Assembly (NCBI RefSeq): GCF_000955955.1
Contig: NZ_JYJG01000040.1
Coordinates: 1 to 64,000 of the forward strand
Length of the DNA stretch: 64,000 nt
Direction: 5' to 3'
Source: Lentzea aerocolonigenes
Lineage (GTDB): Bacteria > Actinomycetota > Actinomycetes > Mycobacteriales > Pseudonocardiaceae
Part shown: piece after piece, positions 19,430 to 27,012 of the stretch
How positions within the stretch are numbered: the first letter of the stretch is position 1
Layout: each line of letters opens with the position of its first letter
The notes under the pieces: model-generated
The model's database searches: none
What the model saw: the letters and a program-made list of their open reading frames with translations, nothing else
Told to the model about the DNA's origin: nothing
Position numbers and translations under genes: made by a program

Positions 19430-20172
19430 GCTTGATCCCTCCAAGCGAAGGAGTTCGTGACGGGCTTGTACTCGGCGCCGACGAAGCCCGTGTAGCCGTT
19501 GGCGCGGAGCTTCGCGAGATGCCCGAAGATGTCGAGCTCGCCGGTGCCTGGCTCACCGCGTCCGGGAGCGTCGGCGATCTGCACGTGACCGATGAGGTCG
19601 ACGTGGTCGGCGAGGGTGTCGAGGTCGTCGCCGTTCGTGGCGAGGTGGTACAGGTCCGCGAGCAGCTTCACGTTGCCGCGGTCGATCTCGTCGATCAGGT
19701 CGAACGCCTGTTGGGCGGTCTTGATCGGGTACAGGGGCGCGCCGCTGAGCGGTTCGATCACGATCTGCGCGCCTGCCTCTGCCGCGACGTCGGCGGCGAA
19801 GCGGTAGTTGGAGATGGTCTGCGCGGTGGTCTCGAAGTTGCCGTGCAACGCGTTGAGCGTCCGGCAGCCGAGGCGGCCCGCGATGGCGCACGTGATCTCG
19901 ACGTTCGTCCGGAACTCGGTCTCGCGGCCGGGCCAGCTCGCGAGGCCGCGGTCACCGGCCGGCATGTCGCCCGCGTAGAAGTTCAGGCCGACCAGGCGCA
20001 CCTGCGCGTCCACGATCGCGCGTTCGAACGCGTCGATCTCGCGTGTCTCGGGTACGGCGTCCGCGAACGGCCACCAGATCTCGACCGCGTCGAACCCGGC
20101 GGCGCGTGCGGCGGCCGGGCGCTCCAGCAGCGGCAGCTCGGTGAAGAGCATGGACAGGTTTGCGTCGAACAT
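19426..20172 (-). CDS. hyi: Hydroxypyruvate isomerase
   Basis: The 248-residue AP-endonuclease-2-like TIM barrel interconverts hydroxypyruvate and tartronate semialdehyde. Family features are the N-terminal NLSMLFTELPLLERPAAA, the metal ligands in IVIEPLSG and LADLYHLA, and the His in IGHVQIADAPGRGEPGTGE. It is the first gene of the six-gene operon. A TTGACC-18-TAGTGT promoter and two copies of the putative AllR operator lie just upstream. The Shine-Dalgarno GGAAGGAA abuts the proximal operator. Confidence 0.93.
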   Translation of the reverse strand: MFDANLSMLFTELPLLERPAAARAAGFDAVEIWWPFADAVPETREIDAFERAIVDAQVRLVGLNFYAGDMPAGDRGLASWPGRETEFRTNVEITCAIAGRLGCRTLNALHGNFETTAQTISNYRFAADVAAEAGAQIVIEPLSGAPLYPIKTAQQAFDLIDEIDRGNVKLLADLYHLATNGDDLDTLADHVDLIGHVQIADAPGRGEPGTGELDIFGHLAKLRANGYTGFVGAEYKPVTNSFAWRDQA

Positions 20173-20186
20173 CTTTGGGCCGTTCC

Positions 20187-20201
20187 TTCCACATCGCGGA
20201 A
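20187..20201. promoter_or_regulatory. Putative AllR/IclR operator, copy 1 (hyi operon)
   Basis: TTCCACATCGCGGAA, which in reverse reads TTCCGCGATGTGGAA. It matches copies at 20269 and 26155 at most positions. It lies between the predicted hyi transcription start and the start codon, a position suited to repression. Confidence 0.6.
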
Positions 20202-20222
20202 GTTCAATTTCGCTCTATGGAG

Positions 20223-20252
20223 ACACTAGACATCCCGTGAGCCTCGGGTCAA
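20223..20252 (-). promoter_or_regulatory. Sigma-70-type promoter of the hyi operon
   Basis: On the minus strand TTGACC (20252-20247) and TAGTGT (20228-20223) are separated by 18 nt. The start point would fall near 20216, inside a degenerate copy of the putative AllR motif (20208-20222) and just upstream of a good copy (20187-20201). Confidence 0.6.
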
Positions 20253-20268
20253 GAATGTGGAAGTTAGA

Positions 20269-20283
20269 TTCCGCGATACAGAA
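20269..20283. promoter_or_regulatory. Putative AllR/IclR operator, copy 2 (uraD-uox)
   Basis: TTCCGCGATACAGAA. It overlaps the downstream edge of TAGATT (20265-20270), a likely -10 box for uraD, and so would cover the transcription start. Confidence 0.6.
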
Positions 20284-20295
20284 ACTTGGAGAGCC

Positions 20296-20778
20296 GTGGA
20301 CAGCTTCAACAGCGCCCCGGAGGCCGAACTCCGACCTCTGCTCACCGAGTGCCTCGCGGTACCCCGCTGGGTCGACGCGATAGTGGCGGGCAGGCCGTAC
20401 GCGTCGATGGATGCTCTCCTCGCGGCTTCTCACGTTGCCGCACAAGGACTTTCCGACGAGGAGGTGCTCGGCGCCATCGCCGGGCACCCGCGCATCGGCG
20501 AACGACAGAAGACAGGTGGGGTGTCGGCGAAGTGGTCGCGGTCCGAACAGTCCGGTGTGGACAGCTCCCAGGCTGATCGCCTGGCGGCTGCGAACGCCGC
20601 GTACGAGGATCGGTTCGGGCACATCTACCTGGTGTGCGCGACCGGCCTGAGCGGTGCGGAGATGCTCGGCAACCTGTCCAGTCGCATGGACAACCCGCCG
20701 GATGTCGAGATCCGCGTCGTCAACGACGAACTCGCGAAGATCGCCGCCTTGCGGCTGCAGAAGCTGATCGGGAGCTGA
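20296..20778 (+). CDS. uraD: 2-oxo-4-hydroxy-4-carboxy-5-ureidoimidazoline (OHCU) decarboxylase
   Basis: The 160-residue enzyme decarboxylates OHCU to S-allantoin, the last step of urate oxidation. The catalytic His lies in AGHPRIGER, and the SAKWSRSEQSGV segment with the C-terminal RVVNDELAKIAALRL helix is typical. GTG 20296 was chosen because GGAGAG lies at 20288-20293; longer frames would start inside the operator. It diverges from hyi and is followed after 5 nt by urate oxidase. The middle enzyme of the route, 5-hydroxyisourate hydrolase, is not encoded between them or elsewhere in the window. Confidence 0.93.
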   Translation: MDSFNSAPEAELRPLLTECLAVPRWVDAIVAGRPYASMDALLAASHVAAQGLSDEEVLGAIAGHPRIGERQKTGGVSAKWSRSEQSGVDSSQADRLAAANAAYEDRFGHIYLVCATGLSGAEMLGNLSSRMDNPPDVEIRVVNDELAKIAALRLQKLIGS

Positions 20779-20783
20779 ACAAC

Positions 20784-21662
20784 ATGGCCATCGTCCTGGG
20801 CCCCAACCAGTACGGGAAGGCGGAGAACCGCCTCGTCACGGTGTCGCGCAACGGTTCCGTGCACACGATCAAAGACCTGACGGTCAGCACCTCGCTGCGC
20901 GGCGACCTCGCCGACACGCATCTCACCGGCGACAACGCGAAGGTGCTCGCGACCGACACGCAGAAGAACACCGTCTACGCCTTCGCGAAGGAGGCGCCGG
21001 TCGGTGAGATCGAGGACTTCGCGCTGCGCCTGGGCCGTCACTTCGTCTCCTCGCAGGAGGCGATCTCCGGCGCGCGGATTCTGATCGACGAGCACTCGTG
21101 GGACCGCATCGACGCGAACGACCACTCGTTCGTCCAGGGGTCGAACGAGAAGCGCACCACGGCCGTGACGATCGAGGGCTCACAGGCGTGGGTCGTGTCG
21201 GGCGTCCGCGACCTGGTGGTGCTGAAGTCCACGGGTTCCGAGTTCCACGGCTATCCGAAGGACCCGTACACGACGCTCAAGGAGACGAACGACCGGATCC
21301 TGGCGACGTCGGTGACCGCGCGCTGGCGTTATGCCGGCACCGAGGTGGACTGGGCCAAGTCGTTCACCGAGATCCGGTCGATCATGCTGAAGACGTTCGC
21401 GGACAAGCACTCCCTGTCGTTGCAGCAGACGCTGTACGCGATGGGCGAGGCCGTGCTGAACGCCCGCTCGGAGGTCGCCGAGGTACGGCTCTCCATGCCG
21501 AACAAGCACCACTTCCTGGTGGACCTCAGCGCGTTCGGACTGGAGAACGACAACGAGGTCTTCTACGCCGCCGACCGTCCGTACGGGCTCATCGAGGGCT
21601 CGATCCTGCGCGACGACGCGCCCGATCCCGGTCTTGCCTGGAGTACTTTGCCAGCCTTCTGA
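20784..21662 (+). CDS. uox: Urate oxidase (uricase)
   Basis: The 292-residue cofactor-free oxidase converts urate to 5-hydroxyisourate. It has two T-fold halves. The catalytic Lys is in NQYGKAENR, the Thr pair in ATDTQKNTVYA, the Arg/Gln substrate pocket in the second half, and the C-terminal signature is MPNKHHFLVDLSAFG. Together with uraD it feeds allantoin to allB. Its last 74 nt overlap the 3' end of the convergent FAD-oxidoreductase gene, so the two transcripts are antisense there. Confidence 0.96.
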   Translation: MAIVLGPNQYGKAENRLVTVSRNGSVHTIKDLTVSTSLRGDLADTHLTGDNAKVLATDTQKNTVYAFAKEAPVGEIEDFALRLGRHFVSSQEAISGARILIDEHSWDRIDANDHSFVQGSNEKRTTAVTIEGSQAWVVSGVRDLVVLKSTGSEFHGYPKDPYTTLKETNDRILATSVTARWRYAGTEVDWAKSFTEIRSIMLKTFADKHSLSLQQTLYAMGEAVLNARSEVAEVRLSMPNKHHFLVDLSAFGLENDNEVFYAADRPYGLIEGSILRDDAPDPGLAWSTLPAF

Positions 21663-22887
21663 ACACCACCGGGTTCATGAGCGTGGCCGGCGAGTCCACC
21701 ATGTGCACGACGCGCAGGAACCGCCGGAAGATGTCCTGATCGTGCGTCAGCGCGCCCTGCCACTTCTTCATGAACCAGCCGAATGCGCGCATGATCGGCC
21801 CAGGCGCGTGGGCGCCGTCCACCCAACCCTGATCGGCGTTGCTGGACAGCGTCCACGCGCCCTGCGCCGTCTTCGCGACCTTGCGCTGGAACTCCTGGCA
21901 GCCCTTGGCGCTGAAGTCCCGGTGCTGCCGGAACAACAGCGCCGCCATCGCCGCCACCGTCATCCCCTGCCCGTACACGGGGTTGAACACGCACACCGCG
22001 TCGCCGACCGCGACGAGTCCACCCGGCCACCCCCGCGTCTGCTCGAACGCGATGCGGCGACTGGCCGTCCGCGCGAACAGGTACACGGGCGTGAGCGGCT
22101 CGGCGTCCGCGATCATCTCGGCGATGGGCCCGCGCAACGAGTCCAGGAACCGCCCGAACCCCTCGGGGTCGCGCGGCGGATGATCGCCGCCGGCGCCCTG
22201 GGCCGTCACCATCATCCGGTCGCCCTCGATGCGCATGACGATGCCACCGCGCGGGGTGTGCGGCGCGGCCAGCGACTCGGCGACCACCACCGGGAAGTCC
22301 TCCGACGCCGTGTAGAGCCGGGTGGCGTAGCCGGTCCGCGAGTCGACCTCACTCGGCTCCGGCACGACGATTCCCGCTTCGGCCAGCCAGGCCGGGAGCT
22401 TCGACGAGCGGCCGGACGCGTCGACCACGAGATCGGCGTCCACCCTGCCGTCCCTCGTGAGCACACCGTCCACAGTGGAACCTCGGAACGAGAGCCCGGT
22501 GACGTGCGTGTCGTCCACGATCTTCGCGGTGACCCGGCGCCGGATGTGCGTCTCCAGCAACGGCCTGCTCAGCACCAGCAGCGGCAGACCACTCGTCGTC
22601 GACGCCACCCAGCCCAGCGGGTTGAGAATGCGCATCTCACCCGCGTCCATCAGATGTGCCCCCGCCTGCACGAGCTCGTCGCGCAGACCGGGGAACAGCC
22701 CCTCCATGATCTCTCCGCCGCGCACGAGCAACCCGTGCACGTGCCTGCCCTGCGGCACGCCGGCTCTGGGTTCTGGCTGGTCGGACAGCTTGTCGCGTTC
22801 CAGGACCACCACGTCGTCGTACGTCTCGCCGAGCACGCGAGCCGCCAACAAGCCGGCGATTCCCCCACCGATCACTACGGCTTTCAT
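21589..22887 (-). CDS. FAD-dependent oxidoreductase/monooxygenase (putative epoxidase type)
   Basis: The 432-residue flavoprotein has a GxGxxG Rossmann start (VIGGGIAGLLAARVLGE), the LSRPLLETHIRRRV strand and the second FAD motif GDAVCVFNPVYGQGM. The RAGVPQGRHVHGLLVRGG stretch after the Rossmann fold is typical of LasC-like and other single-component actinobacterial hydroxylases or epoxidases. The C terminus is very basic (RQDRDRARRRAG). Substrate is unknown. It is convergent with uricase and followed by an Imm1 gene. A direct part in purine breakdown is not supported. Confidence 0.82.
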   Translation of the reverse strand: MKAVVIGGGIAGLLAARVLGETYDDVVVLERDKLSDQPEPRAGVPQGRHVHGLLVRGGEIMEGLFPGLRDELVQAGAHLMDAGEMRILNPLGWVASTTSGLPLLVLSRPLLETHIRRRVTAKIVDDTHVTGLSFRGSTVDGVLTRDGRVDADLVVDASGRSSKLPAWLAEAGIVVPEPSEVDSRTGYATRLYTASEDFPVVVAESLAAPHTPRGGIVMRIEGDRMMVTAQGAGGDHPPRDPEGFGRFLDSLRGPIAEMIADAEPLTPVYLFARTASRRIAFEQTRGWPGGLVAVGDAVCVFNPVYGQGMTVAAMAALLFRQHRDFSAKGCQEFQRKVAKTAQGAWTLSSNADQGWVDGAHAPGPIMRAFGWFMKKWQGALTHDQDIFRRFLRVVHMVDSPATLMNPVVFRRLAKYSRQDRDRARRRAGSSPR

Positions 22888-22917
22888 GAGGCCATTGAAC
22901 CAGCCGGAAGCTGAGAG

Positions 22918-23385
22918 TCAGCGGTTTTCGGTACCGCGCAAGGACATCTGCTGGTCACGCCAGGAGTGGAAGAGATCCGCCTCGGAGTACCAGTCCACCC
23001 CTGTCGGGCGTTCGCCAGTCGTCATGAACTCGATCAGCAGCTGCCGGTACAGGTCCAGCGGTACCCCGACGCCGGGCGGGAAGTCGGTGTACTTCTCGTT
23101 GACGTACGGCGCTTCCTCGGAGCCTTTCGGCCAGCCCATGAAGACGTTGTCGACGTAGTACATGTAGCCCCACCCGCCCCGCACGGCGAGCACCACGTTG
23201 TGGTCCGGGTCGCCCTCGGCGGTGAGCGTCCTGCCGAAGTGGTCGAGCGATCCGTCGTTGCACTGCGGCCTGCCGAGCAGGCCGATCAGCGTGTCCACAT
23301 CCGCCTCGCACGCGACGACCTGGTACTTGTGCTCCGCCGCGTCGAGGTCGGGTAGCCCGGTCCAGAGGCCAGCACGCATGCTCAT
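22918..23385 (-). CDS. Imm1-family immunity protein (orphan)
   Basis: The 155-residue product matches the layout of the Imm1 family: an N-terminal ADVDTLIGLLGRP helix, then PDHNVVLAVRGGWGYMYYVD, a WPKGSEEAPYV turn, YTDFPPGVGVPLDLYRQLLIEFM and ERPTGVDW near the end. Imm1 proteins neutralise deaminase-type toxins of contact or polymorphic toxin systems (family knowledge). No toxin or secretion gene lies nearby, so it is an orphan. ATG 23385 has a GGGTGG-like site; an ATG six nt later is also possible. Confidence 0.75.
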   Translation of the reverse strand: MSMRAGLWTGLPDLDAAEHKYQVVACEADVDTLIGLLGRPQCNDGSLDHFGRTLTAEGDPDHNVVLAVRGGWGYMYYVDNVFMGWPKGSEEAPYVNEKYTDFPPGVGVPLDLYRQLLIEFMTTGERPTGVDWYSEADLFHSWRDQQMSLRGTENR

Positions 23386-23445
23386 GCGAGCCACCCTGCA
23401 CCCATTGCCGGGAACATTCGACACCCATTGACAGAACCACACGAA

Positions 23446-23459
23446 CGGGTGAGGACCCG
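23446..23459 (-). terminator. Weak hairpin after the DUF6986 gene
   Basis: CGGGT-4 nt-ACCCG begins 2 nt beyond the TGA of the DUF6986 gene, followed on the minus strand by a T/G-rich stretch. The stem is only 5 bp, so this is tentative. Confidence 0.3.
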
Positions 23460-23460
23460 G

Positions 23461-24630
23461 TCAGCCTGATCGTGCGACGAGGCCTCTCAACGCCGACTCG
23501 TCCAGACCCGTCGCGACCTGCACTTCCACCGGATCGAGCGCACCGCAGTCCACCGCGCGGAGGAAGAAGGACGACAACGCCTGGGCGGTCGCGGGTTCGT
23601 CCAGAACCCCTCCGGAGACGTGCTGCACGTAGGACTTCAGGCGCCCGGCATCGGCGTCCAAACCCTCGCGGTAGAAAGCGTAAACGGCGGCATAACGTGT
23701 CACCAGTTGTGCCGGGTGCAGATCCCAACCCTGGTAGAAACCGTGGTCCAGTGATCGCCGGGTGAGCCGGTAGTGCGTGTCCCAGCCCAGCTTCTTCTGA
23801 TCACCGACGGGCAGCACGTTGGTGGACCCGTCGGAGAGCCGAACCCCGGTCCCAGCAGCGGAAACCTGCATCACGTGCCGAGCGAAGTCGCAGGCACCGT
23901 GAGCCAAGTGCTGCTGTGCCGCGGACAACCCGCAGCCCGCCGTGTAGTCGTAGGTCCCGAAGTGCAGACCTGTCACCCGTCCCCTGCCCGCCTCGAGGTA
24001 CTGCGGGATCGCGAGCCGTCCCTCGTGATCCACAATGGACTGGGTGGTCTCGACCTGGATCTCGAACTTCAGCTCCTCGCCGAAGAGATCCAGCACCTCG
24101 CCGAACACCTCGACCTGGTCGACTGATGTCACCTTCGGGAAAGTGATCACAAAACCTGGCGGAACCTCTCCCAGTGCTGTCAGGAAGATGTCCAACGTGC
24201 GCAGCCCGCGTTCACGCAACGCCTTGGTGTCGAACGACTTGATCCGCAGTCCGATCGACGGCGGCGCCGAGCCCTCCGCCAGCCACCGGGACACCAGGTG
24301 CGCGGTGCTCTCGGCGTCCATGTCCTCGACGTCGTCCTCCGGCGCCCCGTAGCCGTCCTCGAAGTCGATCCGCAGGTCCTCGATCGGCTCCCGGACGAGC
24401 TTGGCCCGCACCCGGTCGAGCACGCCCTCCGGCAGCTCCGGCAGCAGCTCGGGTTCGATCGACGCCAGCGCCTCGCGACCCCAGTCCTTCACCGTGGTCG
24501 CGATGATCCGGCCGGCGGGCACGTAGCACGTGTGCACGGGCTGCCGCCCCACCGGCCAGCTGCGTTCCACAGTGGACAGCCGCGCGGTCACCCGCGCGAC
24601 GTCCTCGGGTGACAACGACGTCTCGTACAT
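23461..24630 (-). CDS. DUF6986 protein, HpcH/HpaI aldolase/citrate-lyase-like
   Basis: The 389-residue product has TIM-barrel aldolase features of the citrate-lyase beta/HpcH type: the acidic metal-binding stretch RIDFEDGYG, an Arg/Lys in IGLRIKSFD, ITFPKVTSVDQVEVF and FEIQVETTQSIVD. It starts within the malate-synthase stop (TGATG), so the two are translationally coupled. I recognise it as the family that accompanies malate synthase in actinobacterial allantoin loci. The reaction is unproven; reversible cleavage of a malyl- or hydroxyacid-type compound giving glyoxylate is a reasonable guess. Confidence 0.8.
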   Translation of the reverse strand: MYETSLSPEDVARVTARLSTVERSWPVGRQPVHTCYVPAGRIIATTVKDWGREALASIEPELLPELPEGVLDRVRAKLVREPIEDLRIDFEDGYGAPEDDVEDMDAESTAHLVSRWLAEGSAPPSIGLRIKSFDTKALRERGLRTLDIFLTALGEVPPGFVITFPKVTSVDQVEVFGEVLDLFGEELKFEIQVETTQSIVDHEGRLAIPQYLEAGRGRVTGLHFGTYDYTAGCGLSAAQQHLAHGACDFARHVMQVSAAGTGVRLSDGSTNVLPVGDQKKLGWDTHYRLTRRSLDHGFYQGWDLHPAQLVTRYAAVYAFYREGLDADAGRLKSYVQHVSGGVLDEPATAQALSSFFLRAVDCGALDPVEVQVATGLDESALRGLVARSG

Positions 24631-26114
24631 CAGATGCGCTCGTACGCCGGCAGCGTCAGGAAGTCGACGAAGTCCTCGGACAACGCGACCTGTTCGAACA
24701 GCTCGACGGCCGCCGCCACGTGCGGGCCCTCGACCTCCTCGCCCACGCGCGCAAGCACTTCCCGCACGGCGTCGGCGGTCACCTGCGTGCCGTCGTCGAG
24801 CACGACCTTGTTGTTGATCCACTGCCAGATCTGCGACCGGCTGATCTCAGCGGTGGCCGCGTCCTCCATCAGGTTGTGGATCGCCGCGGCCCCGTTGCCG
24901 CCCAGCCACGACGCGATGTACCGCACGCCAACGTCAACAGCGGATTCGAGCCCGGCCCGGGTAGCCCCACCACCGGCCGACTTGAAGTCCAGCAACTGCT
25001 CGGCCGTCACCTCGACCTCTGGCCGCTGCTTGTCGATCTGGTTCGGCTTGTCCCCGAGCACGCCGTCGAAGATCTCCCGGCAGATCGGCACCAGATCCGG
25101 GTGCGCCACCCACGACCCGTCGAACCCGTCCGTCGCCTCGCGCGTCTTGTCCTCACGAACCTTGCGCAGCGCGTTCTCCGTGACCTCAGGATCGCGCCGG
25201 TTCGGAATGAACGCCGCCATGCCACCCATCGCGAACGCCCCGCGCTTGTGGCACGTCTTGACCAACAGCTCGGTGTACGCGCGCATGAACGGCGCCGTCA
25301 TCGTCACGCTGTTGCGGTCCGGCAGCACGAAGTCCGCACCGGCGTCCCGGAAGTACTTGATGACGCTGAACAGGTAGTCCCAGCGCCCGGCGTTGAGCCC
25401 CGACGCGTGGTCCCGCAGCTCGTAGAGGATCTCCTCCATCTGGAACGCGGCCGGAATCGTCTCGATCAGCACCGTCGCGCGGATCGTCCCGTGCGGCACG
25501 CCCTTGAGCTTCTGCGCCGTCGTGAAGACGTCGTTCCACAGCCGCGCCTCGAGGTGCGACTCCATCTTCGGCAGGTAGTAGTACGGCCTGCCCAGCTCGG
25601 CGTTGTGGAAGAAGTGCAGCCCGAAGTCCACGAGCGCACCGACCGCGTTCTTCCCGCCGAACTGCAGGTTCCGCTCGTCGAGGTGCCACCCGCGCGGCCG
25701 GACCACGATCGTCGGGTACGGCCCGCCCTTGAGCCTGTACTCCTTGCCCTCCGGCGAGGTGAACTCGATCGTCTCGCGCGCCGCCTCGTACAGGTTCACC
25801 TGTCCCTGCACGACGTTGTCCCAGTGCGGCGTGTTCGCATCCTCGAGGTCCGCCAGCCACACCTTGGCGCCGGAGTTGAGCGCGTTGATCGTCATCTTGC
25901 GCTCGGTGGGCCCGGTGATCTCGACGCGGCGATCCCGGAGTGCCTCAGGCGCCTCGGCGACCTGCCACTCGCCGTCGCGCACGTCCTGCGTCTCAGGCAA
26001 GAACCCGAGAGGGCGCCGCTCCTTCCTCAGGGCGAGCAGCTCGTCCCGGCGCCCGGCGTGCGCCTCGTGCAGCTTCGCGACGAACTCAAGAGCCTCTTCG
26101 GTGAGGACCTGCAC
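24630..26114 (-). CDS. aceB: Malate synthase (AceB type)
   Basis: The 494-residue enzyme condenses glyoxylate and acetyl-CoA to malate. The glyoxylate/Mg site is visible in [19 protein letters not shown], in [13 protein letters not shown] and in the upstream [15 protein letters not shown] segment ([11 protein letters not shown]). The catalytic Asp region lies in the C-terminal part ([19 protein letters not shown]). GTG 26114 has AGAGAGG upstream. There is no isocitrate lyase nearby, and the link to an AllR-type operator suggests this copy serves glyoxylate from allantoin rather than acetate growth. Confidence 0.96.
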   Translation of the reverse strand: MQVLTEEALEFVAKLHEAHAGRRDELLALRKERRPLGFLPETQDVRDGEWQVAEAPEALRDRRVEITGPTERKMTINALNSGAKVWLADLEDANTPHWDNVVQGQVNLYEAARETIEFTSPEGKEYRLKGGPYPTIVVRPRGWHLDERNLQFGGKNAVGALVDFGLHFFHNAELGRPYYYLPKMESHLEARLWNDVFTTAQKLKGVPHGTIRATVLIETIPAAFQMEEILYELRDHASGLNAGRWDYLFSVIKYFRDAGADFVLPDRNSVTMTAPFMRAYTELLVKTCHKRGAFAMGGMAAFIPNRRDPEVTENALRKVREDKTREATDGFDGSWVAHPDLVPICREIFDGVLGDKPNQIDKQRPEVEVTAEQLLDFKSAGGGATRAGLESAVDVGVRYIASWLGGNGAAAIHNLMEDAATAEISRSQIWQWINNKVVLDDGTQVTADAVREVLARVGEEVEGPHVAAAVELFEQVALSEDFVDFLTLPAYERI

Positions 26115-26146
26115 CTGGATCCACCTCTCTCGGTTTTGCTGTGTGG

Positions 26147-26175
26147 ACTATAGTTTCTGCATTGCGGAACAGCAA
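26147..26175 (-). promoter_or_regulatory. Promoter of aceB with the operator inside its spacer
   Basis: On the minus strand TTGCTG (26175-26170) and TATAGT (26152-26147) are 17 nt apart. The 15-bp putative operator (26155-26169) fills almost the whole spacer, so a bound repressor would exclude RNA polymerase. Confidence 0.65.
26155..26169. promoter_or_regulatory. Putative AllR/IclR operator, copy 3 (aceB and the regulator gene)
   Basis: TTCTGCATTGCGGAA, in reverse TTCCGCAATGCAGAA. It lies between the divergent aceB and iclR-family genes, 21 nt before the regulator's GTG, so autoregulation is likely. An overlapping CATTGC-6 nt-GCAATG inverted repeat spans 26160-26177. Confidence 0.65.
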
Positions 26176-26190
26176 TGAGAGGAGCCGCAC

Positions 26191-26937
26191 GTGTCCACAG
26201 GTGGCGTGCAGTCCCTTCAACGGGCCTTCGACCTGCTAGAACGCCTTGCCGACGCAGGCGGTGAAGCCTCCCTGTCCGAACTGGCCACAGCCTCTGGCCT
26301 CCCCCTCCCCACGATCCACCGACTGATCCGCACCCTTGTCACGCTGGGCTATGTGCGCCAGAACAGCAACCGGCGCTACACCCTCGGCTCCCGCCTGATC
26401 CGCCTGGGCGAAACCGCCTCCCGCCAGTACGGCACGTGGGCCCGCCCGTTCCTCTCGCAACTAGTTGACTCCGTGGAGGAGACGGCAAACCTCGCCGTGC
26501 TGGACGGCGACGAGGTCGTCTACGTGGCCCAGGTCCCGTCAAAGCACTCGATGCGGATGTTCACCGAGGTGGGCCGCCGGCTGCTGCCGCACGGGACCGG
26601 GGTGGGCAAGGCGATGTTGTCGCAGCTGCCACGGGACGAGGTGCGGCAACTCCTGGAGCGCACGAGCCTGCCCGCCTACACGCCGAACACGATCACGGAC
26701 GCGGCCGAGCTGCTCGACGAGCTGGACGAGATCCAGCAACGCGGCTACGCGCTGGACGAGTCCGAACAGGAGCTCGGCGTCAGGTGCATCGCGGTACCGG
26801 TGATCGGCGGCCCGACGCTGGCGGCAGTCTCGGTCTCGGGCCCGGAAGGCCGCCTCACGAAGGAAGCCGTGTCGCGGATCCTGCCCGAGGTGCTGGCGGT
26901 GGCGAAGAGGCTCGCGGACCGCTCCGCCACCGTCTGA
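26191..26937 (+). CDS. IclR-family regulator, AllR-like
   Basis: The 248-residue regulator has an N-terminal winged helix-turn-helix (residues about 8-65, LSELATASGLPLPTIHRLI) and a C-terminal IclR effector domain (about 80-245, with LPHGTGVGKAMLS and GVRCIAVPVIGG). IclR/AllR proteins usually bind a small acid such as glyoxylate or allantoate and release DNA. It diverges from aceB. Motifs of one kind lie here and at the hyi/uraD promoters, so it probably represses the urate-allantoin-glyoxylate genes. GTG 26191 has AGAGGAG upstream. AllR of Streptomyces coelicolor is the closest known role. Confidence 0.88.
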   Translation: MSTGGVQSLQRAFDLLERLADAGGEASLSELATASGLPLPTIHRLIRTLVTLGYVRQNSNRRYTLGSRLIRLGETASRQYGTWARPFLSQLVDSVEETANLAVLDGDEVVYVAQVPSKHSMRMFTEVGRRLLPHGTGVGKAMLSQLPRDEVRQLLERTSLPAYTPNTITDAAELLDELDEIQQRGYALDESEQELGVRCIAVPVIGGPTLAAVSVSGPEGRLTKEAVSRILPEVLAVAKRLADRSATV

Positions 26938-27012
26938 TCAAGCCGCGACGACCACGGGCTCGGCGAGCTCGTCGAAGAGCGGCAGCCAGAGTGCCGAACG
27001 CATCTTGGTCAT
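26938..27012 (-). pseudogene. 5' remnant of an LLM-class (F420-dependent) oxidoreductase gene
   Basis: A 24-codon frame on the minus strand reads MTKMRSALWLPLFDELAEPV and continues VVAA before a TGA. The MRxALWLPLFDELA-P-VVA pattern is the usual N terminus of luciferase-like F420-dependent oxidoreductases, which are about 280-300 residues long. The frame then ends abruptly against the 3' end of the IclR gene. Its ATG overlaps the stop of the MFS gene (ATGA), as for an operon partner. The rest of the gene has been deleted. Confidence 0.7.
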
